Shown: positions 17,054-26,733, numbered from the stretch's first letter. The stretch: DNA of 48,429 nt from Acidimicrobiales bacterium (GCA_035540975.1 DATLFN010000039.1:1-48429); one strand, 5' to 3'. Notes: generated by a model from the sequence alone, not told the origin. Numbers and translations: made by a program.

Positions 17054-17770
17054 TCAGTCAACCAGCTCGGCGGTGACGAAGAAGCTTCGGGCGAGCACGC
17101 CGTCGCCGAGGACGCGCCCGGCGACCTGCTCGACGCGGTCCAGCACGGCCGCCGCCCGCTCGCCGGAGCGCTCGTAGAGCGCATGCGGGAGGCGCGTGCC
17201 GGAATCGACGGCCCACGGCAGGAAGCCCGCGTCGGTGAGCATCCGGCGGGTCATCCCGACGGTGGCGAGCGACAGGGGTTGCGAGCGGTACCCGGCGTAC
17301 CCCCACCGGGCGACCGACCGCCGATTGGCGATCTCCACCACCAGGCGGGCGCCCGGCCGCAGCACACGCCGGAACTCGGCGAGCGCCGCCGGCCAGTCGC
17401 CCACGTACTTGAGGACGCGGATGCACACGGCGTCGTCGAACGAGCGGTCGGCGAAGGGCAGCAATGCGCCCACGCGGGCGAGGATGCGTGGTGCGCCGGG
17501 AACCCGCCGGTGGGCCCGCTCGAGCATCTGGGGGGTGACGTCGATGCCCACGACCTCGGCGCCCCGTCCGACGAGGGCCTCGGCCACCCGACCCGTCCCC
17601 ATGCCGGCGTCGAGCACCCGGCGGCCGCACACGTCGCCCAGGCGCCCGGTCACGACCGCCAGTTCGAGCTCGTTGATGGCACGCAGCCCGGTCGACCCGG
17701 TGAACACCGCGTCGTAGGTCGGCGCCAGCTGGCCGAAGCGGCCCCGGGCGTCGAAGCGCTCAGCCTGCAC
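17054..17770 (-). CDS. Class I SAM-dependent methyltransferase (type 11)
   Basis: The 238-aa protein carries motif I VLDAGMGTGRVAEAL, motif II-like VVGIDVTPQML and the post-motif FDDAVCIRVLKYV followed by FRRVLRPGARLVVEI, all typical of small-molecule or glycolipid methyltransferases. GTG at 17770 lies inside the end of the upstream glycosyltransferase gene (11-bp overlap), so both are translated from one message. In a glycan cluster it may methylate a sugar or lipid carrier. The substrate cannot be read from sequence. Confidence 0.82.
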   Translation of the reverse strand: MQAERFDARGRFGQLAPTYDAVFTGSTGLRAINELELAVVTGRLGDVCGRRVLDAGMGTGRVAEALVGRGAEVVGIDVTPQMLERAHRRVPGAPRILARVGALLPFADRSFDDAVCIRVLKYVGDWPAALAEFRRVLRPGARLVVEIANRRSVARWGYAGYRSQPLSLATVGMTRRMLTDAGFLPWAVDSGTRLPHALYERSGERAAAVLDRVEQVAGRVLGDGVLARSFFVTAELVD

Positions 17771-18911
17771 CGGCCAGCACCTCCTCGTACAGGGCCGAAG
17801 CCACGCGTGCGGCGTTGCCCCAGTTCCAACGCCGGTCGACGGCGCGGACGGCGTCCTCCGATAGGGCCGCCCACCGGGCCGGCTCCAGGGCGGCGACGAT
17901 CGCCCTCGCCACCGCGCCGGAGTCGCGCGGCGGCACCACGATGGTGCCCCGCCGAGCTTCGACCACCGGCAGCATGCAGCGGACCGCCGACACCACGACC
18001 GGGAGCCCGACGCTCATCGCTTCGGTGACCGTCAGAGGCGGGGCCATGGCCGTCGTATGGTCGAACTTGAACGGGAACACGCCGACGGTGGCCATGGCGA
18101 ACTCCACCCGCAGGTCGACCACGGGCTCGGTCACGATGTCGATGGCATGACGGGCGGTCGACCGGGCAACCAGGTCGGCGAGCTCGGGGAGCTGGGGCGA
18201 GGGGAGCAGCATGAGCCGCAGGCGGGCGCCCGGATGCTGGCGCAGAACCTCCGGCATGGCATCGATAAGGGTGTCGGCGCCCCGCGCCGACTCGGCCCGC
18301 CCGGCGAAGGCCACCACCGGGCGCTCGAAGGAGGGGGTCGCCCGCAGGTTGTCGACGCCCGGGCCGATCTCGGCCAGACGCACCGGCACGCCGGACGCAC
18401 GGGAGAGCCGACGCGCCAGGTGGGCGTCGTGGGCGAGCAGCGCTCGGACGGGCCCGCCCGGACCGAGTGCTCGCCTCATCGCCCAGGCGGGCAGGACGCC
18501 GTTGACCAGGACGCGGGCCTGCGCAGCGGGCGTGCACCGCAGCTCCGACCAGGACGAGCCGAGCAACTCGTGCCGGCTCGGCGGCGTGGTCCACCCGTAC
18601 ACCGATGCGACCACGGGTGGCCTCAGAACCGGTCCTCGGGCGAAGAGCGGCGTCAGGATGCCGCCGTGGAGATGAACAACGTCGGGCCGGTACCGGTCCA
18701 CGGCGGCGCGCACGGCGGCGGCGCGGGTGGCGGGGAAGAAGGTCATGGACCCACCCACCTCGAACGTGGCGTCGAAGGCGGGCGCTTCCGTGCGGAGCCG
18801 GTTGGTGCACAGCCCGTGCTCGCCGGTGACGCGCCGGGCGAGCTCGGTGGCCGTCCGGGACATCCCCTCGTGCGTGGCGTAGGCGGCCGCGACGTGGAGG
18901 ACGCGGTTCAT
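17760..18911 (-). CDS. Glycosyltransferase family 4-like
   Basis: The 383-aa protein has a GT-B fold: an N-terminal Rossmann half with VLHVAAAYATHEGMSRTATEL and PDVVHLHGGILTPL, then a C-terminal half with VVAFAGRAESARGADTLIDAMP and the nucleotide-sugar site TVTEAMSVGLPVVVSAV. These are the hallmarks of retaining GT4 enzymes. It is cytoplasmic or peripheral. It follows the GT2 gene (72-bp gap) and overlaps the methyltransferase gene by 11 bp, suggesting one minus-strand operon 17054-19985. Confidence 0.82.
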   Translation of the reverse strand: MNRVLHVAAAYATHEGMSRTATELARRVTGEHGLCTNRLRTEAPAFDATFEVGGSMTFFPATRAAAVRAAVDRYRPDVVHLHGGILTPLFARGPVLRPPVVASVYGWTTPPSRHELLGSSWSELRCTPAAQARVLVNGVLPAWAMRRALGPGGPVRALLAHDAHLARRLSRASGVPVRLAEIGPGVDNLRATPSFERPVVAFAGRAESARGADTLIDAMPEVLRQHPGARLRLMLLPSPQLPELADLVARSTARHAIDIVTEPVVDLRVEFAMATVGVFPFKFDHTTAMAPPLTVTEAMSVGLPVVVSAVRCMLPVVEARRGTIVVPPRDSGAVARAIVAALEPARWAALSEDAVRAVDRRWNWGNAARVASALYEEVLAGAG

Positions 18912-18983
18912 GCCAGCGGTTCCCGGCGTACGCGGCTCGCACGGCGACGGCCCGGAAGCTCCTCCGTGGCGATCTTGGGCACG

Positions 18984-19985
18984 TCAGCGCTCCTCCAGCT
19001 GTGGCGGCGTCTCCACGAACCGGGGAAGCCCGTAGCGACGTAGCACGGTGAGAGCGTTCGACCGTCGGGCGATCCTCCGGAAGGCCCGTCGCCTGGCGCC
19101 ACGGTCCCGGTCGACCGCGCGCCGGCGTTCGAGGCTGGCGGGAACGTTGCGGACGTTCCACCAGATGCCCTTGACGAGCCGGCGCGCCAGCCGCGGGCGC
19201 CGAAGCAGCACCGCGGCTGCCGCGGCCACGCCGAGCGTCTTGAGCACGTGAAGCGCGACGAGGGCGGGGAGCCACCCCGTGGGCGCGCACGCGAGGAACA
19301 TCGTGAGCCCGTTGCGCTCTCGCAGGACCACGCGTGTCTCCGTCGTCGTGACGACGTCGCCCCTTATGTAGCCGCCGGGGATGGAACCGCCGCCCCGGTG
19401 CCATCCCGTCCCCGCCGCGCAGATCGAGACCTCGTAGCCGGCGATCAGGGCCCGCCAGCAGAGTTCGGCGTCCTCCATGAACAAGAAGTACCGGGGGTCG
19501 AAGCCACCGACGCGTGTGAAGACCGAGGTCGTCGTCGCCAGCGCGCACCCGTGCACGTACAGGGGACTGCCCGGCTCCTGGAGGCCGCGCGGCATCCCGA
19601 GGATGTCCACGGTCGCACCGAACTCGCGATCGGACTCGTCGAGGCGAAGGAGTGGCCCGACCACGCCCGGCCGCTCGACGAGCGCTGCGGTCAGGGCCTC
19701 CACGCAGCCGTCGTCGAGCACCACGTCGGGGTTCAGGAAGAGCAGGGCGTCCGCCGTCGCATCGAGGGCCCCCTCGTTGGCCGCGGTGCCATATCCGTCG
19801 TTAGATCCCCGAGCGATGAAGCGCACCGAGGGGTGGCCCTGCCGTGCGAGCTCAAGGGACCCGTCCTGGGAGTCGTTGTCTACAACGATGATCTCGTGGA
19901 GCCCCGGCTGCCGTTCGAGCGACTCGAGGCAGCGAATGAGATCCGACCCCCCGTTGTAGTTGACGACCACGGCCGACATGCTCAC
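18984..19985 (-). CDS. Glycosyltransferase family 2 (rhamnosyltransferase-like)
   Basis: The 333-aa GT-A enzyme opens with MSAVVVNYNGGSDLIRCLESL, followed by IIVVDNDSQDG, NDGYGTAANEG, the FLNPDVVLDDG metal site, and GGFDPRYFLFMEDAELCWRA, the catalytic ED region. This layout is typical of WbbL/rhamnosyltransferase-like GT2 proteins. Helices near residues 235-265 suggest membrane association. Start choice is uncertain: GTG at 19985 has GAGGA 10 nt upstream. ATG at 19979 gives the shortest form, and ATG at 20003 touches an AGAGGAG directly. It is the first gene of the minus-strand operon. Confidence 0.82.
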   Translation of the reverse strand: MSMSAVVVNYNGGSDLIRCLESLERQPGLHEIIVVDNDSQDGSLELARQGHPSVRFIARGSNDGYGTAANEGALDATADALLFLNPDVVLDDGCVEALTAALVERPGVVGPLLRLDESDREFGATVDILGMPRGLQEPGSPLYVHGCALATTTSVFTRVGGFDPRYFLFMEDAELCWRALIAGYEVSICAAGTGWHRGGGSIPGGYIRGDVVTTTETRVVLRERNGLTMFLACAPTGWLPALVALHVLKTLGVAAAAAVLLRRPRLARRLVKGIWWNVRNVPASLERRRAVDRDRGARRRAFRRIARRSNALTVLRRYGLPRFVETPPQLEER

Positions 19986-20210
19986 GAACGCTGCGTCCTC
20001 CATCTCCTCTTCGAGGTCGACGGCATCGGGAAAGTCGAGCGAACGAGCAGGGCGCCCTGGCAGAATCCGCATCGGTCCCCATGGAGGGCTCGTTGGCAGG
20101 GAGAGTAGCGCCGCTCCGGGGAACGCCCCTGAGATCCCAATGCACCAGCACGAGGAACGTTCCCGTCCGCCGCACGGCCACCATGGGAACGACGGCAGAG
20201 GAGTGAGCGG

Positions 20211-20879
20211 GTGACGGATCCCAAGGAGGTCGGGTATTATGGCCTCGACCGGTCCGAGCTCTACGACTTCGCCCGGCGGGCTGGCGTTCGCGTCACGGGA
20301 CCGGCGCTCAACGTTGGGTGCGCTGGAGGTGCGGACGCTCCGCACCTCCGGGGGCTCGGGGCGACCAGGCTCCATGGGGTCGAGCCCGTGGCGAGCGCGG
20401 CACGAACCGCCGCCAAACGGTACGACGCGGTCGATTGCTGCCCCGTCGATGCGTGGACGTGGGACCGGACCCGCTACGACCTCATCGTGCTCGCCGACGT
20501 CCTCGAGCATCTGGCCGACCCGGGGAGCCTCCTTCGCCGCGCTGGCGAGTGGCTCTCGCCCGAGGGAACGCTGCTCCTCTCGGTGCCGAACGTGCGCCAC
20601 GTCTCGGTGCTCTGGAGCCTCGTCGTCCGTGGGGACTGGCGCTACCGCGAGGAGGGGATCCTCGACGACACGCACCTGCGCTTCTTCACCTCGAAGAGCT
20701 TCCGGCGCCTTCTCGTCGACGCCGGCTACCGGCCCGTCGCCATGGACCGGTTCGGGTTGCACCGGGCGGGGCGGAGCGTCTCACGCGTCGTGCCGAGCGC
20801 AGGCGAGCTGCTGCTGTCCCAGATTTTCGCCGTCGCCCGCCCCGCGGCGGCGGTGGTGGTCGGTCCACCCGAGCGGTGA
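20211..20879 (+). CDS. Class I SAM-dependent methyltransferase
   Basis: The 222-aa protein has the motif I region ALNVGCAGGADAPHL, LHGVEPVASAAR (motif II), YDLIVLADVLEHLADP and LSPEGTLLLSVPNVRH. Close relatives are often found beside glycosyltransferases. GTG at 20211 has GAGGAG at 20199-20204 with six bases between. The stop overlaps the next gene's GTG in a GTGA, so the two are coupled. About 200 bp separate it from the divergent GT2 gene; that gap shows only a weak 7-bp inverted repeat (CGTTCCC/GGGAACG). Confidence 0.82.
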   Translation: MTDPKEVGYYGLDRSELYDFARRAGVRVTGPALNVGCAGGADAPHLRGLGATRLHGVEPVASAARTAAKRYDAVDCCPVDAWTWDRTRYDLIVLADVLEHLADPGSLLRRAGEWLSPEGTLLLSVPNVRHVSVLWSLVVRGDWRYREEGILDDTHLRFFTSKSFRRLLVDAGYRPVAMDRFGLHRAGRSVSRVVPSAGELLLSQIFAVARPAAAVVVGPPER

Positions 20880-21958
20880 GGATCCTCGTCTACAACTGGA
20901 AGGACCTCGCGCATCCTGCGGCGGGGGGAGCCGAGGTCTACGTCGAGACGATTGCTCGGCACTGGGCGGAGTGGGGCCACGATGTGACGCTCTTCTGTGC
21001 CCGAGCGCCCGGTCAGGCGGCGGACGAGCGCCTCGAGGGGGTGCGGCATGTCCGCCGAGGCGGTCGCCTCGGCGTGTACCGCGAGGCCCACCGCTACTTC
21101 GCGAGCGAAGACCACGAGGTGTTCGACGTCGTTGTGGACGTCGTCAACACGCGGCCGTTCCTCACGCCGGACTTCGTCGGCGCCACGCCCGTCTTGACGC
21201 TCGCCTTCCAGGTCGCGCGCGAGGTCTGGTCGTACGAGGTCCCACGGGCCGCCGCCGTCGTCGGCCGGCACTGGCTCGAGCCGAGATGGCTGCGTCGGTA
21301 CGCCGAGGTACCCACGCTCACCATCTCCGAGTCCAGCCGACGCTCGCTTGAGGAGTACGGGCTGAGGGACGTCTCCGTCGTACCGGTTGGGCTCGAGCTG
21401 GCGGCGGTCGTCCCCGAGCCCACGAAGGAGCGGCTTCCCACGGCGGTGTTCGTCGGGCGCCTAGCCCCCAACAAGCGGCCCGACCACGCGTTGCGGGCGT
21501 TCTGCGAGGCGCGCCGGAACATGGATGCCGGGCGGATGTGGATCGTCGGCACAGGACCGATGGAGGCGTCGCTGCGCCGGAGGTTCGCCGGCGACGAGGT
21601 CACCTTCCACGGGCGGATCGGCGACGCGGAGAAGCTGGACCTCATGGCGCGGGCGCATGCACTCCTCGTCACGTCCGTGCGTGAGGGTTGGGGCCTCGTC
21701 GTGACAGAGGCTGCCGCGGTGGGGACTCCGTCGATCGGCTACGACGTTCCCGGATTGCGCGACTCGCTCAGCGCCTCGGGAGGTGTGATCGTCCGGCCCG
21801 GCATCGAGGCCCTCGCCCGGGCGGTGGCCGACGTTCTTCCCCGGTGGGGCGCGGGATCTGGACCGACCGTCCGCCCCGGAGGCGTCGCTCCTTGGAGCGA
21901 GGTGGCCACCGAGGTGCTGGATCACCTCGAGCGGGCGCGGGGCTCCCGTCGCCGGTGA
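20876..21958 (+). CDS. Glycosyltransferase family 1/4
   Basis: A 360-aa GT-B enzyme. The N-terminal half reads RILVYNWKDLAHPAAGGAEVYVETIA, with the glycine-rich acceptor loop. The C-terminal half has AVFVGRLAPNKRPDHAL, WIVGTGPM, VTFHGRIGDAEKLDLMARAHALLVTS and EGWGLVVTEAAAVGTPSIGYD, the donor site with E-x7-E-like spacing. GTG at 20876 overlaps the methyltransferase stop. The last 37 bp overlap the 3' end of the convergent gene at 21922-25692, so each transcript is antisense to the other's tail. Confidence 0.85.
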   Translation: MRILVYNWKDLAHPAAGGAEVYVETIARHWAEWGHDVTLFCARAPGQAADERLEGVRHVRRGGRLGVYREAHRYFASEDHEVFDVVVDVVNTRPFLTPDFVGATPVLTLAFQVAREVWSYEVPRAAAVVGRHWLEPRWLRRYAEVPTLTISESSRRSLEEYGLRDVSVVPVGLELAAVVPEPTKERLPTAVFVGRLAPNKRPDHALRAFCEARRNMDAGRMWIVGTGPMEASLRRRFAGDEVTFHGRIGDAEKLDLMARAHALLVTSVREGWGLVVTEAAAVGTPSIGYDVPGLRDSLSASGGVIVRPGIEALARAVADVLPRWGAGSGPTVRPGGVAPWSEVATEVLDHLERARGSRRR

Positions 21959-24900
21959 CGGAGGTACGGCAGGGTGCGTGCCGCGCACGAGGGGAGGCTG
22001 CGGGCGCCCACTCGCAGGCGTCGCACGGCCCGGCCGATCGCCAACCGACCTCCCACCAGGGCCGCGGCGGCCGACAGGGCGAGCGCCGGCTCGAGCAGGC
22101 GGTTCGGCGCGTAGGCGACCGTTAGGGTGACCTGCGGCCCCGGTGCGAGCTGCCAGGCGTTGGCGTACCCGTTGGCCCGGAAGTGCTCGGCCTCGAGCGG
22201 CGGGTCGGTGCGGGCGGTCCAGGCCGGGGCGTACGACTCGGTGAGGACGACCGTTCTAGGTGAAGGTGACGCGGGGACCTCGACGGTGTAGGCGGCCGGG
22301 CCGTCCCGCCTCCACGTCAACGGCCCCTCCGCGCCGCCGGTGGTCTGGGCGGGAACGACGACCACGTCGAAGGGCGTGGTCGTCCCGACCTGCACGTCGC
22401 GGTACTCCACCGTCGTCGGCTCGGCGGCACCGCCGTCGGCGTACAGGAGCAACTGTAGCGACCTCGTGCCGGGCTCGGGGAGAAAGACGTGGTCCAACGA
22501 CTGCCACTGGTCGCCGCCCTCGAGCGCGGGAAAGGCCGCACACCGGTCCGGTCCGACCTGGTAGAGGCAGATCCGCGCCCGGTGCCCCGCCACCGTCCGG
22601 TAGTCCAGCGACACGCGCGTGCGCGCCTCCGGCGCGGCACCGCCGACGGGGAGCGCGATGCAGCCGATGTGCTCACGCGCGCGTAGTCGCACGGCGGGGG
22701 GTCGCTCGTCGATCGACGACGCCTCGATGCCGACTTCGGCGAGCGATCGCTCGTCGGCGGCGTTGCAGTCGCCGACAGGGCCGGGTGTGAGCGGTGCGGT
22801 CGGGGTGCCTCCGGCGACTCGGACGACGTGGTGGCCCGGCGGCAGGTCGACGCGTCGCGGCTTCGTCGGCGGGATCGTCCATGTGTCGCGCGCCGGGTGG
22901 GCCGTGGCGACCACGCCGCGGTACTCGGTGACGGTGGTCATACCGCCCACGGCGTCACCGTCGGCGTAGACGAAGATCTCGAGGCGCCCCTCGGCGGGGT
23001 CAGCTACGACCACCTCGTCGAACGCAGTCCACTCCTCAGATGCGCCGAGCGCAGCGACGGGCTCGCAGCGTCCCGTCCGGGTGCGGTAGAGGCACACTCT
23101 CGCCGGACGTCCGGACTCGGTGCGGTACTCGAGCCGCACCCGGTACACCGACGTCTCCCCGGTAGGGGGCGGCGGCACCTCCAGCACCGAGCACGCCGCG
23201 TGCTCGCGCGCTTGAAGCCGGATCGCCGGAAGATCGCCGGCCAGCACCTCGCCACGGATGCCGACCGCCTCCATGCCGCGACCGTCGCTCGCGTGGCAGT
23301 CCCCGACATCGGAGAAGCGCCCCGTCGAGACGGCGGTCGCCGCCGTGTCGAAGACGGAGACGGTGTCATTCGGGCGGACGATCGCATGGGCTCGCCCGCC
23401 GTCGAAACGGAGAACCCGCCCGCCAGCGGTCACCGCCCAGTGGTCGCCGGCGGGGAGGTTCAGCAGCTTAGAGGGGACCGCAAGCACGGGGACGCCATCG
23501 ATCCTCACCGGCGCCGCATCGTGCAGCTCGAGGCCTGTGGGCGGTTCGCCCACCGTTCGAACCTCGATCGACTGGCCGCTCACGAGGCGACGGTCGACCA
23601 CATGGGGGCCGCCGTGCGAGCTGAATCCCATCGTCCGGTCAGGGGCTTCGAGCACGCCTCCGCGACGGGGTGCGGCGGCCGCCGCACGGGTCACCGTGCC
23701 GGGCGGCGAAGCACCGATCAGCGCGCTCACGTCGTCGTCCGCAGACCCGACCGCTGTTGCGGCCAGATGGAACGTCCCCTCGCCGCCGCTCCGCGACCAG
23801 ACGTCGGCCACGGTGCTGGACAGAGTCAGGTCGAGGTCCGCTACGCGTTCGAGTCCACGGTCGAGCAGCTCGGGGTCCAGCAGGGAGCGGCCCGGGAAGC
23901 GCCGGTCGATGTCCTTGCGCACGAGGACGTCCCCCACGCCGAGGGCGTCCAGCAGACGCGGCACCTCGCCGACGTCACCGGCGAGCAGGGCCTGCTCGGT
24001 GCGGGCGACGAGTTCGCCGAACGCCGCCGGGTCGCCGAAGTAGGACTCGGAGAGGGGCTGCACGGCAGGCCGCCCGAGGAGATACCGCGGGATCACGTCC
24101 GCTCCGTAGTAGCCCCACGTCGTCGGCATCATGTAGAAGTCGTCAAGCGGGAGCACGAGCACCTTGCCCCTCCGTGGCGAGCCATCGAGATGGCGGGCGA
24201 TGTCCTTCCAGTCCTCGGGAACCGAGACGAGACTGGAGGGGAACGGTCCCCGTGCCGCGGTGACGACCTCGCCCGTCCACAGCGGCGCCGGGTAGGCGAG
24301 CGCCGCCCCGACCATCCCGAAAGCGAGAACACGCCCGACGGGTCGCTGGCGGTCGCCCGTCCACGCGCCGTGCAGGGCGAGCGCGCAGAGCGCCACGAAG
24401 ATGAGGAGCAACATCGGGCCGACCTTCCCGAGCGGCTCCCGGAACAGGTACATCGCCGGAACTCGGTCGTACAGGAAGGCGTTGAGCCCGCCGATCGGCG
24501 GATGGAGCCCCTTGCCGACGAAGACGAGCGGCAGGGCGAGCACGATGAGGCTGGTTGCCTGCCGCCTGGTCCGTGGAGCGAGGACGAGGGCCGAAGCGGC
24601 GAGAACGGGGAGCGCGAACCGGAGCGCGCCCCACGGCAGCCGGTCCAGACGTTCGGCGTAGGGAAAGAGATCGGGGAGATCCCACGCCCACGTCCCGCTC
24701 AGCGTGGCTACGTTGGAAAGGCTGTTCCTCGCGTGCGTCCAGCTCCAGCCGGCGACCGAGGTCTCTGCCGCGATCGAGGAGCGACTCGCGAGCAACGTCA
24801 CCGAGAACGGCAGGAGCCACCACAGGTTGAGCACGGCCACCCACGGCGTGGCCCGGACGACGAGGCGGCCCGCTCGGTGCAGGGCGGCGCGGCCCCACAG

Positions 24901-25692
24901 GAGGCCTGAGGCGGCGACGCACAGGAGGACCCACAGCATGGCGGAGGCCAGGAGCGGCGGGTTCAGCGCCAGGTAGGACGCCGTGATCGAGCACACGCCG
25001 AGGAGGAACGGTCGCGAGACCCGTTCCCCCGGGGGTGGCTGGTCGGCGGCCCTTGCCTCCCGGAACAGCACGCCGCCCAGCAACGCCATGACCAGCACCG
25101 CCCACAGGCTCAGGACGTTCGGAAGCCGCTGGAGGACGAACACGTTAAAGAAAGACAGGAGCCCGGCGGCGGCGGCGACGACGGGCGCAGAGGAGAAGGC
25201 GAAGGCGAAGTAGACGACGCACGCCACTCCGGAGGCGGCGACCATCGAGACGAAGAGCCGCTGGGCCGCCTCGGGGCCGAGGCCCAGGGCGTCGCCTAGA
25301 GCGAGCATCGCGAGCTCCGGCAGGCGCGCGACGTCGTAGGACGGCCCGCCGGCGGAGCTGAGTTGATGGCCCCATATCGAGAACGCCTCGGCGATCGAGG
25401 ACCGCCGCTCGAACGGCGGCATGTCCCCCGTTGCCCAGAAGTGCCCAGGCTCGAACCACGACGCGACGACGCCCAGCGTGAGCAAAGACGGTATGCAGTA
25501 CGCGAGCACCCGGCGTCGCCCGGTCCTAGCCGGCGGCACCTCGGGCGGTGTCGACGACCGCAGCCGCGGGGTGTGCCCGGTCGGAACGAGGATCGAGCCG
25601 TTGAGGCGCCGGTGCCTCAACCGGCGCCGGGCGCGGACGCGTGCGGGCGATCGCCGGCTGCGGAGGGTCGAGGCGGTACTGCCTCGGCTCAT
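21922..25692 (-). CDS. Large AftD-like GT-C membrane protein with tandem carbohydrate-binding-like domains (paralog 2)
   Basis: The 1256-aa protein starts with a basic region (1-62), then about ten membrane helices to about residue 470. Motifs shared with the gene at 27559 include ATGDMPPF, NSLSNVATLSGTWAWDLPD, LFREPLGK and TTWGYYGADVIPRYL. Two homologous domains follow at about 790-960 and 970-1140. Each starts VGDC-N/H-A-x-D and contains an R-x-C-L-Y and an FVYADG/LLYADG strand, so they look like tandem jelly-roll carbohydrate-binding modules. A C-terminal helix and basic tail end the protein. Architecture resembles mycobacterial AftD arabinosyltransferase. The acceptor is unknown. No ribosome site precedes the ATG. 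Confidence 0.72.
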   Translation of the reverse strand: MSRGSTASTLRSRRSPARVRARRRLRHRRLNGSILVPTGHTPRLRSSTPPEVPPARTGRRRVLAYCIPSLLTLGVVASWFEPGHFWATGDMPPFERRSSIAEAFSIWGHQLSSAGGPSYDVARLPELAMLALGDALGLGPEAAQRLFVSMVAASGVACVVYFAFAFSSAPVVAAAAGLLSFFNVFVLQRLPNVLSLWAVLVMALLGGVLFREARAADQPPPGERVSRPFLLGVCSITASYLALNPPLLASAMLWVLLCVAASGLLWGRAALHRAGRLVVRATPWVAVLNLWWLLPFSVTLLASRSSIAAETSVAGWSWTHARNSLSNVATLSGTWAWDLPDLFPYAERLDRLPWGALRFALPVLAASALVLAPRTRRQATSLIVLALPLVFVGKGLHPPIGGLNAFLYDRVPAMYLFREPLGKVGPMLLLIFVALCALALHGAWTGDRQRPVGRVLAFGMVGAALAYPAPLWTGEVVTAARGPFPSSLVSVPEDWKDIARHLDGSPRRGKVLVLPLDDFYMMPTTWGYYGADVIPRYLLGRPAVQPLSESYFGDPAAFGELVARTEQALLAGDVGEVPRLLDALGVGDVLVRKDIDRRFPGRSLLDPELLDRGLERVADLDLTLSSTVADVWSRSGGEGTFHLAATAVGSADDDVSALIGASPPGTVTRAAAAAPRRGGVLEAPDRTMGFSSHGGPHVVDRRLVSGQSIEVRTVGEPPTGLELHDAAPVRIDGVPVLAVPSKLLNLPAGDHWAVTAGGRVLRFDGGRAHAIVRPNDTVSVFDTAATAVSTGRFSDVGDCHASDGRGMEAVGIRGEVLAGDLPAIRLQAREHAACSVLEVPPPPTGETSVYRVRLEYRTESGRPARVCLYRTRTGRCEPVAALGASEEWTAFDEVVVADPAEGRLEIFVYADGDAVGGMTTVTEYRGVVATAHPARDTWTIPPTKPRRVDLPPGHHVVRVAGGTPTAPLTPGPVGDCNAADERSLAEVGIEASSIDERPPAVRLRAREHIGCIALPVGGAAPEARTRVSLDYRTVAGHRARICLYQVGPDRCAAFPALEGGDQWQSLDHVFLPEPGTRSLQLLLYADGGAAEPTTVEYRDVQVGTTTPFDVVVVPAQTTGGAEGPLTWRRDGPAAYTVEVPASPSPRTVVLTESYAPAWTARTDPPLEAEHFRANGYANAWQLAPGPQVTLTVAYAPNRLLEPALALSAAAALVGGRLAIGRAVRRLRVGARSLPSCAARTLPYLRHRRREPRARSR

Positions 25693-25863
25693 GGCGAGGA
25701 GGATGTCCTTACCGGAGGCGGTTGAAGGGATGGTCGCTGGACGGAACGGGGTGGCGCAGGGGCGGTACGACGCATTCGTCCGGCTCGGTCACTCGCGGAG
25801 GTTAGCCTTTCACGCGATGACCCCTCGGCACGCCGCCCGGGACGGACGGCACGGGAGGCGGCG

Positions 25864-26733
25864 CTGACCGCGATCGGGGTCTCCGTCGTCGTGCCCACCC
25901 GGACCTCGATACGGACCATCGAGGCCTGCCTCGCGAGCATCCGGGCGCAGACGGAGGAGGTCGAGATCATCGTCGTGGACAACTCCTCGGACGACGGGAC
26001 GAGAGAGGCGGCCGAGAGCGTCGCCGACACCGTGATCACGGCGGGGCCCGAACGCAGCGCGCAGCGGAACCTCGGTGCGGCTGCCTCGTCGGGCCGCTAC
26101 GTGGTCTTCATCGACAGCGACATGGTGCTTGACCCGGAAATCGCCGCCGAGGTCGCCGTCGAGTTCGAGCGTTCCCCCCGTGCCGGCGCGCTGGTCCTCC
26201 CCGAGGTTTCGTTCGGGAGCGGCTTTTGGGCGCGGTGCAAGATCCTGGAAAAGGAGCTGTACCTGGGAGACCCCCGCGTGGAGGCGGCGCGGGCGTTCCG
26301 CCGTGAGGCCTTTGACCACGCAGGTGGGTACGACACGACGCTGACGGGGCCCGAGGACTGGGACCTCCCCGACCGACTGCGCGCCGCTGGATGGGAGATC
26401 GGGCGGATCCGGGCCGTCGTCCGCCACGACGAGGGCCGATTGCGCCTGGCCGAGACCTTCCGCAAGAAGCGCTACTACGGCCGCACGGTGGTGCCATATC
26501 TGGCTCGGCACGGTCGCGTCGGAGCGCATAAGGCGGCGAGGACGGCGCTGCTCCGCCGACCGGGGCGCTTCGTCCGCCGGCCGGCGACGTCGTTCGGCCT
26601 GCTCGGGCTAAAGGCCGTCGAGCTGGGCGGGTTGGTCGTCGGGATGACGGAGGCCCGGCGCGGCCCGGTTGAGAGAGGCGCCGGCCCCGGACCCGAGGAC
26701 CCCGGTCCCGCTGGTCCTGCGACTACCGCTTGA
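25864..26733 (+). CDS. Glycosyltransferase family 2, probable CTG start
   Basis: The 289-aa GT-A protein has GVSVVVPTRTSIRTIEACL, EIIVVDNSSDDG, RNLGAAASSGRYVVFIDSDMVL (metal site) and GGYDTTLTGPEDWDLPDRL. The first in-frame GTG (25891) would cut off strand beta-1, and no ATG, GTG or TTG lies at a suitable place upstream. CTG at 25864 is preceded by GGGAGG (25853-25858) with a 5-nt spacer and restores the whole N-terminus (MTAIGVSVVVPTRT). A basic C-terminal helix region suggests membrane contact. The 3' end overlaps the convergent methyltransferase gene by 11 bp. Confidence 0.78.
   Translation: MTAIGVSVVVPTRTSIRTIEACLASIRAQTEEVEIIVVDNSSDDGTREAAESVADTVITAGPERSAQRNLGAAASSGRYVVFIDSDMVLDPEIAAEVAVEFERSPRAGALVLPEVSFGSGFWARCKILEKELYLGDPRVEAARAFRREAFDHAGGYDTTLTGPEDWDLPDRLRAAGWEIGRIRAVVRHDEGRLRLAETFRKKRYYGRTVVPYLARHGRVGAHKAARTALLRRPGRFVRRPATSFGLLGLKAVELGGLVVGMTEARRGPVERGAGPGPEDPGPAGPATTA

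Noticed and set aside
20004-20210. Operator in the divergent GT2/methyltransferase gap
   Set aside because: Only a 7-bp inverted repeat with a long spacer is seen, which is expected by chance in sequence of this composition.
18984-20762. Long N-terminal extension of the GT2 gene
   Set aside because: The first 260 codons run antisense over a clear methyltransferase and the divergent gap. GT2 motifs begin at the start near 19985.
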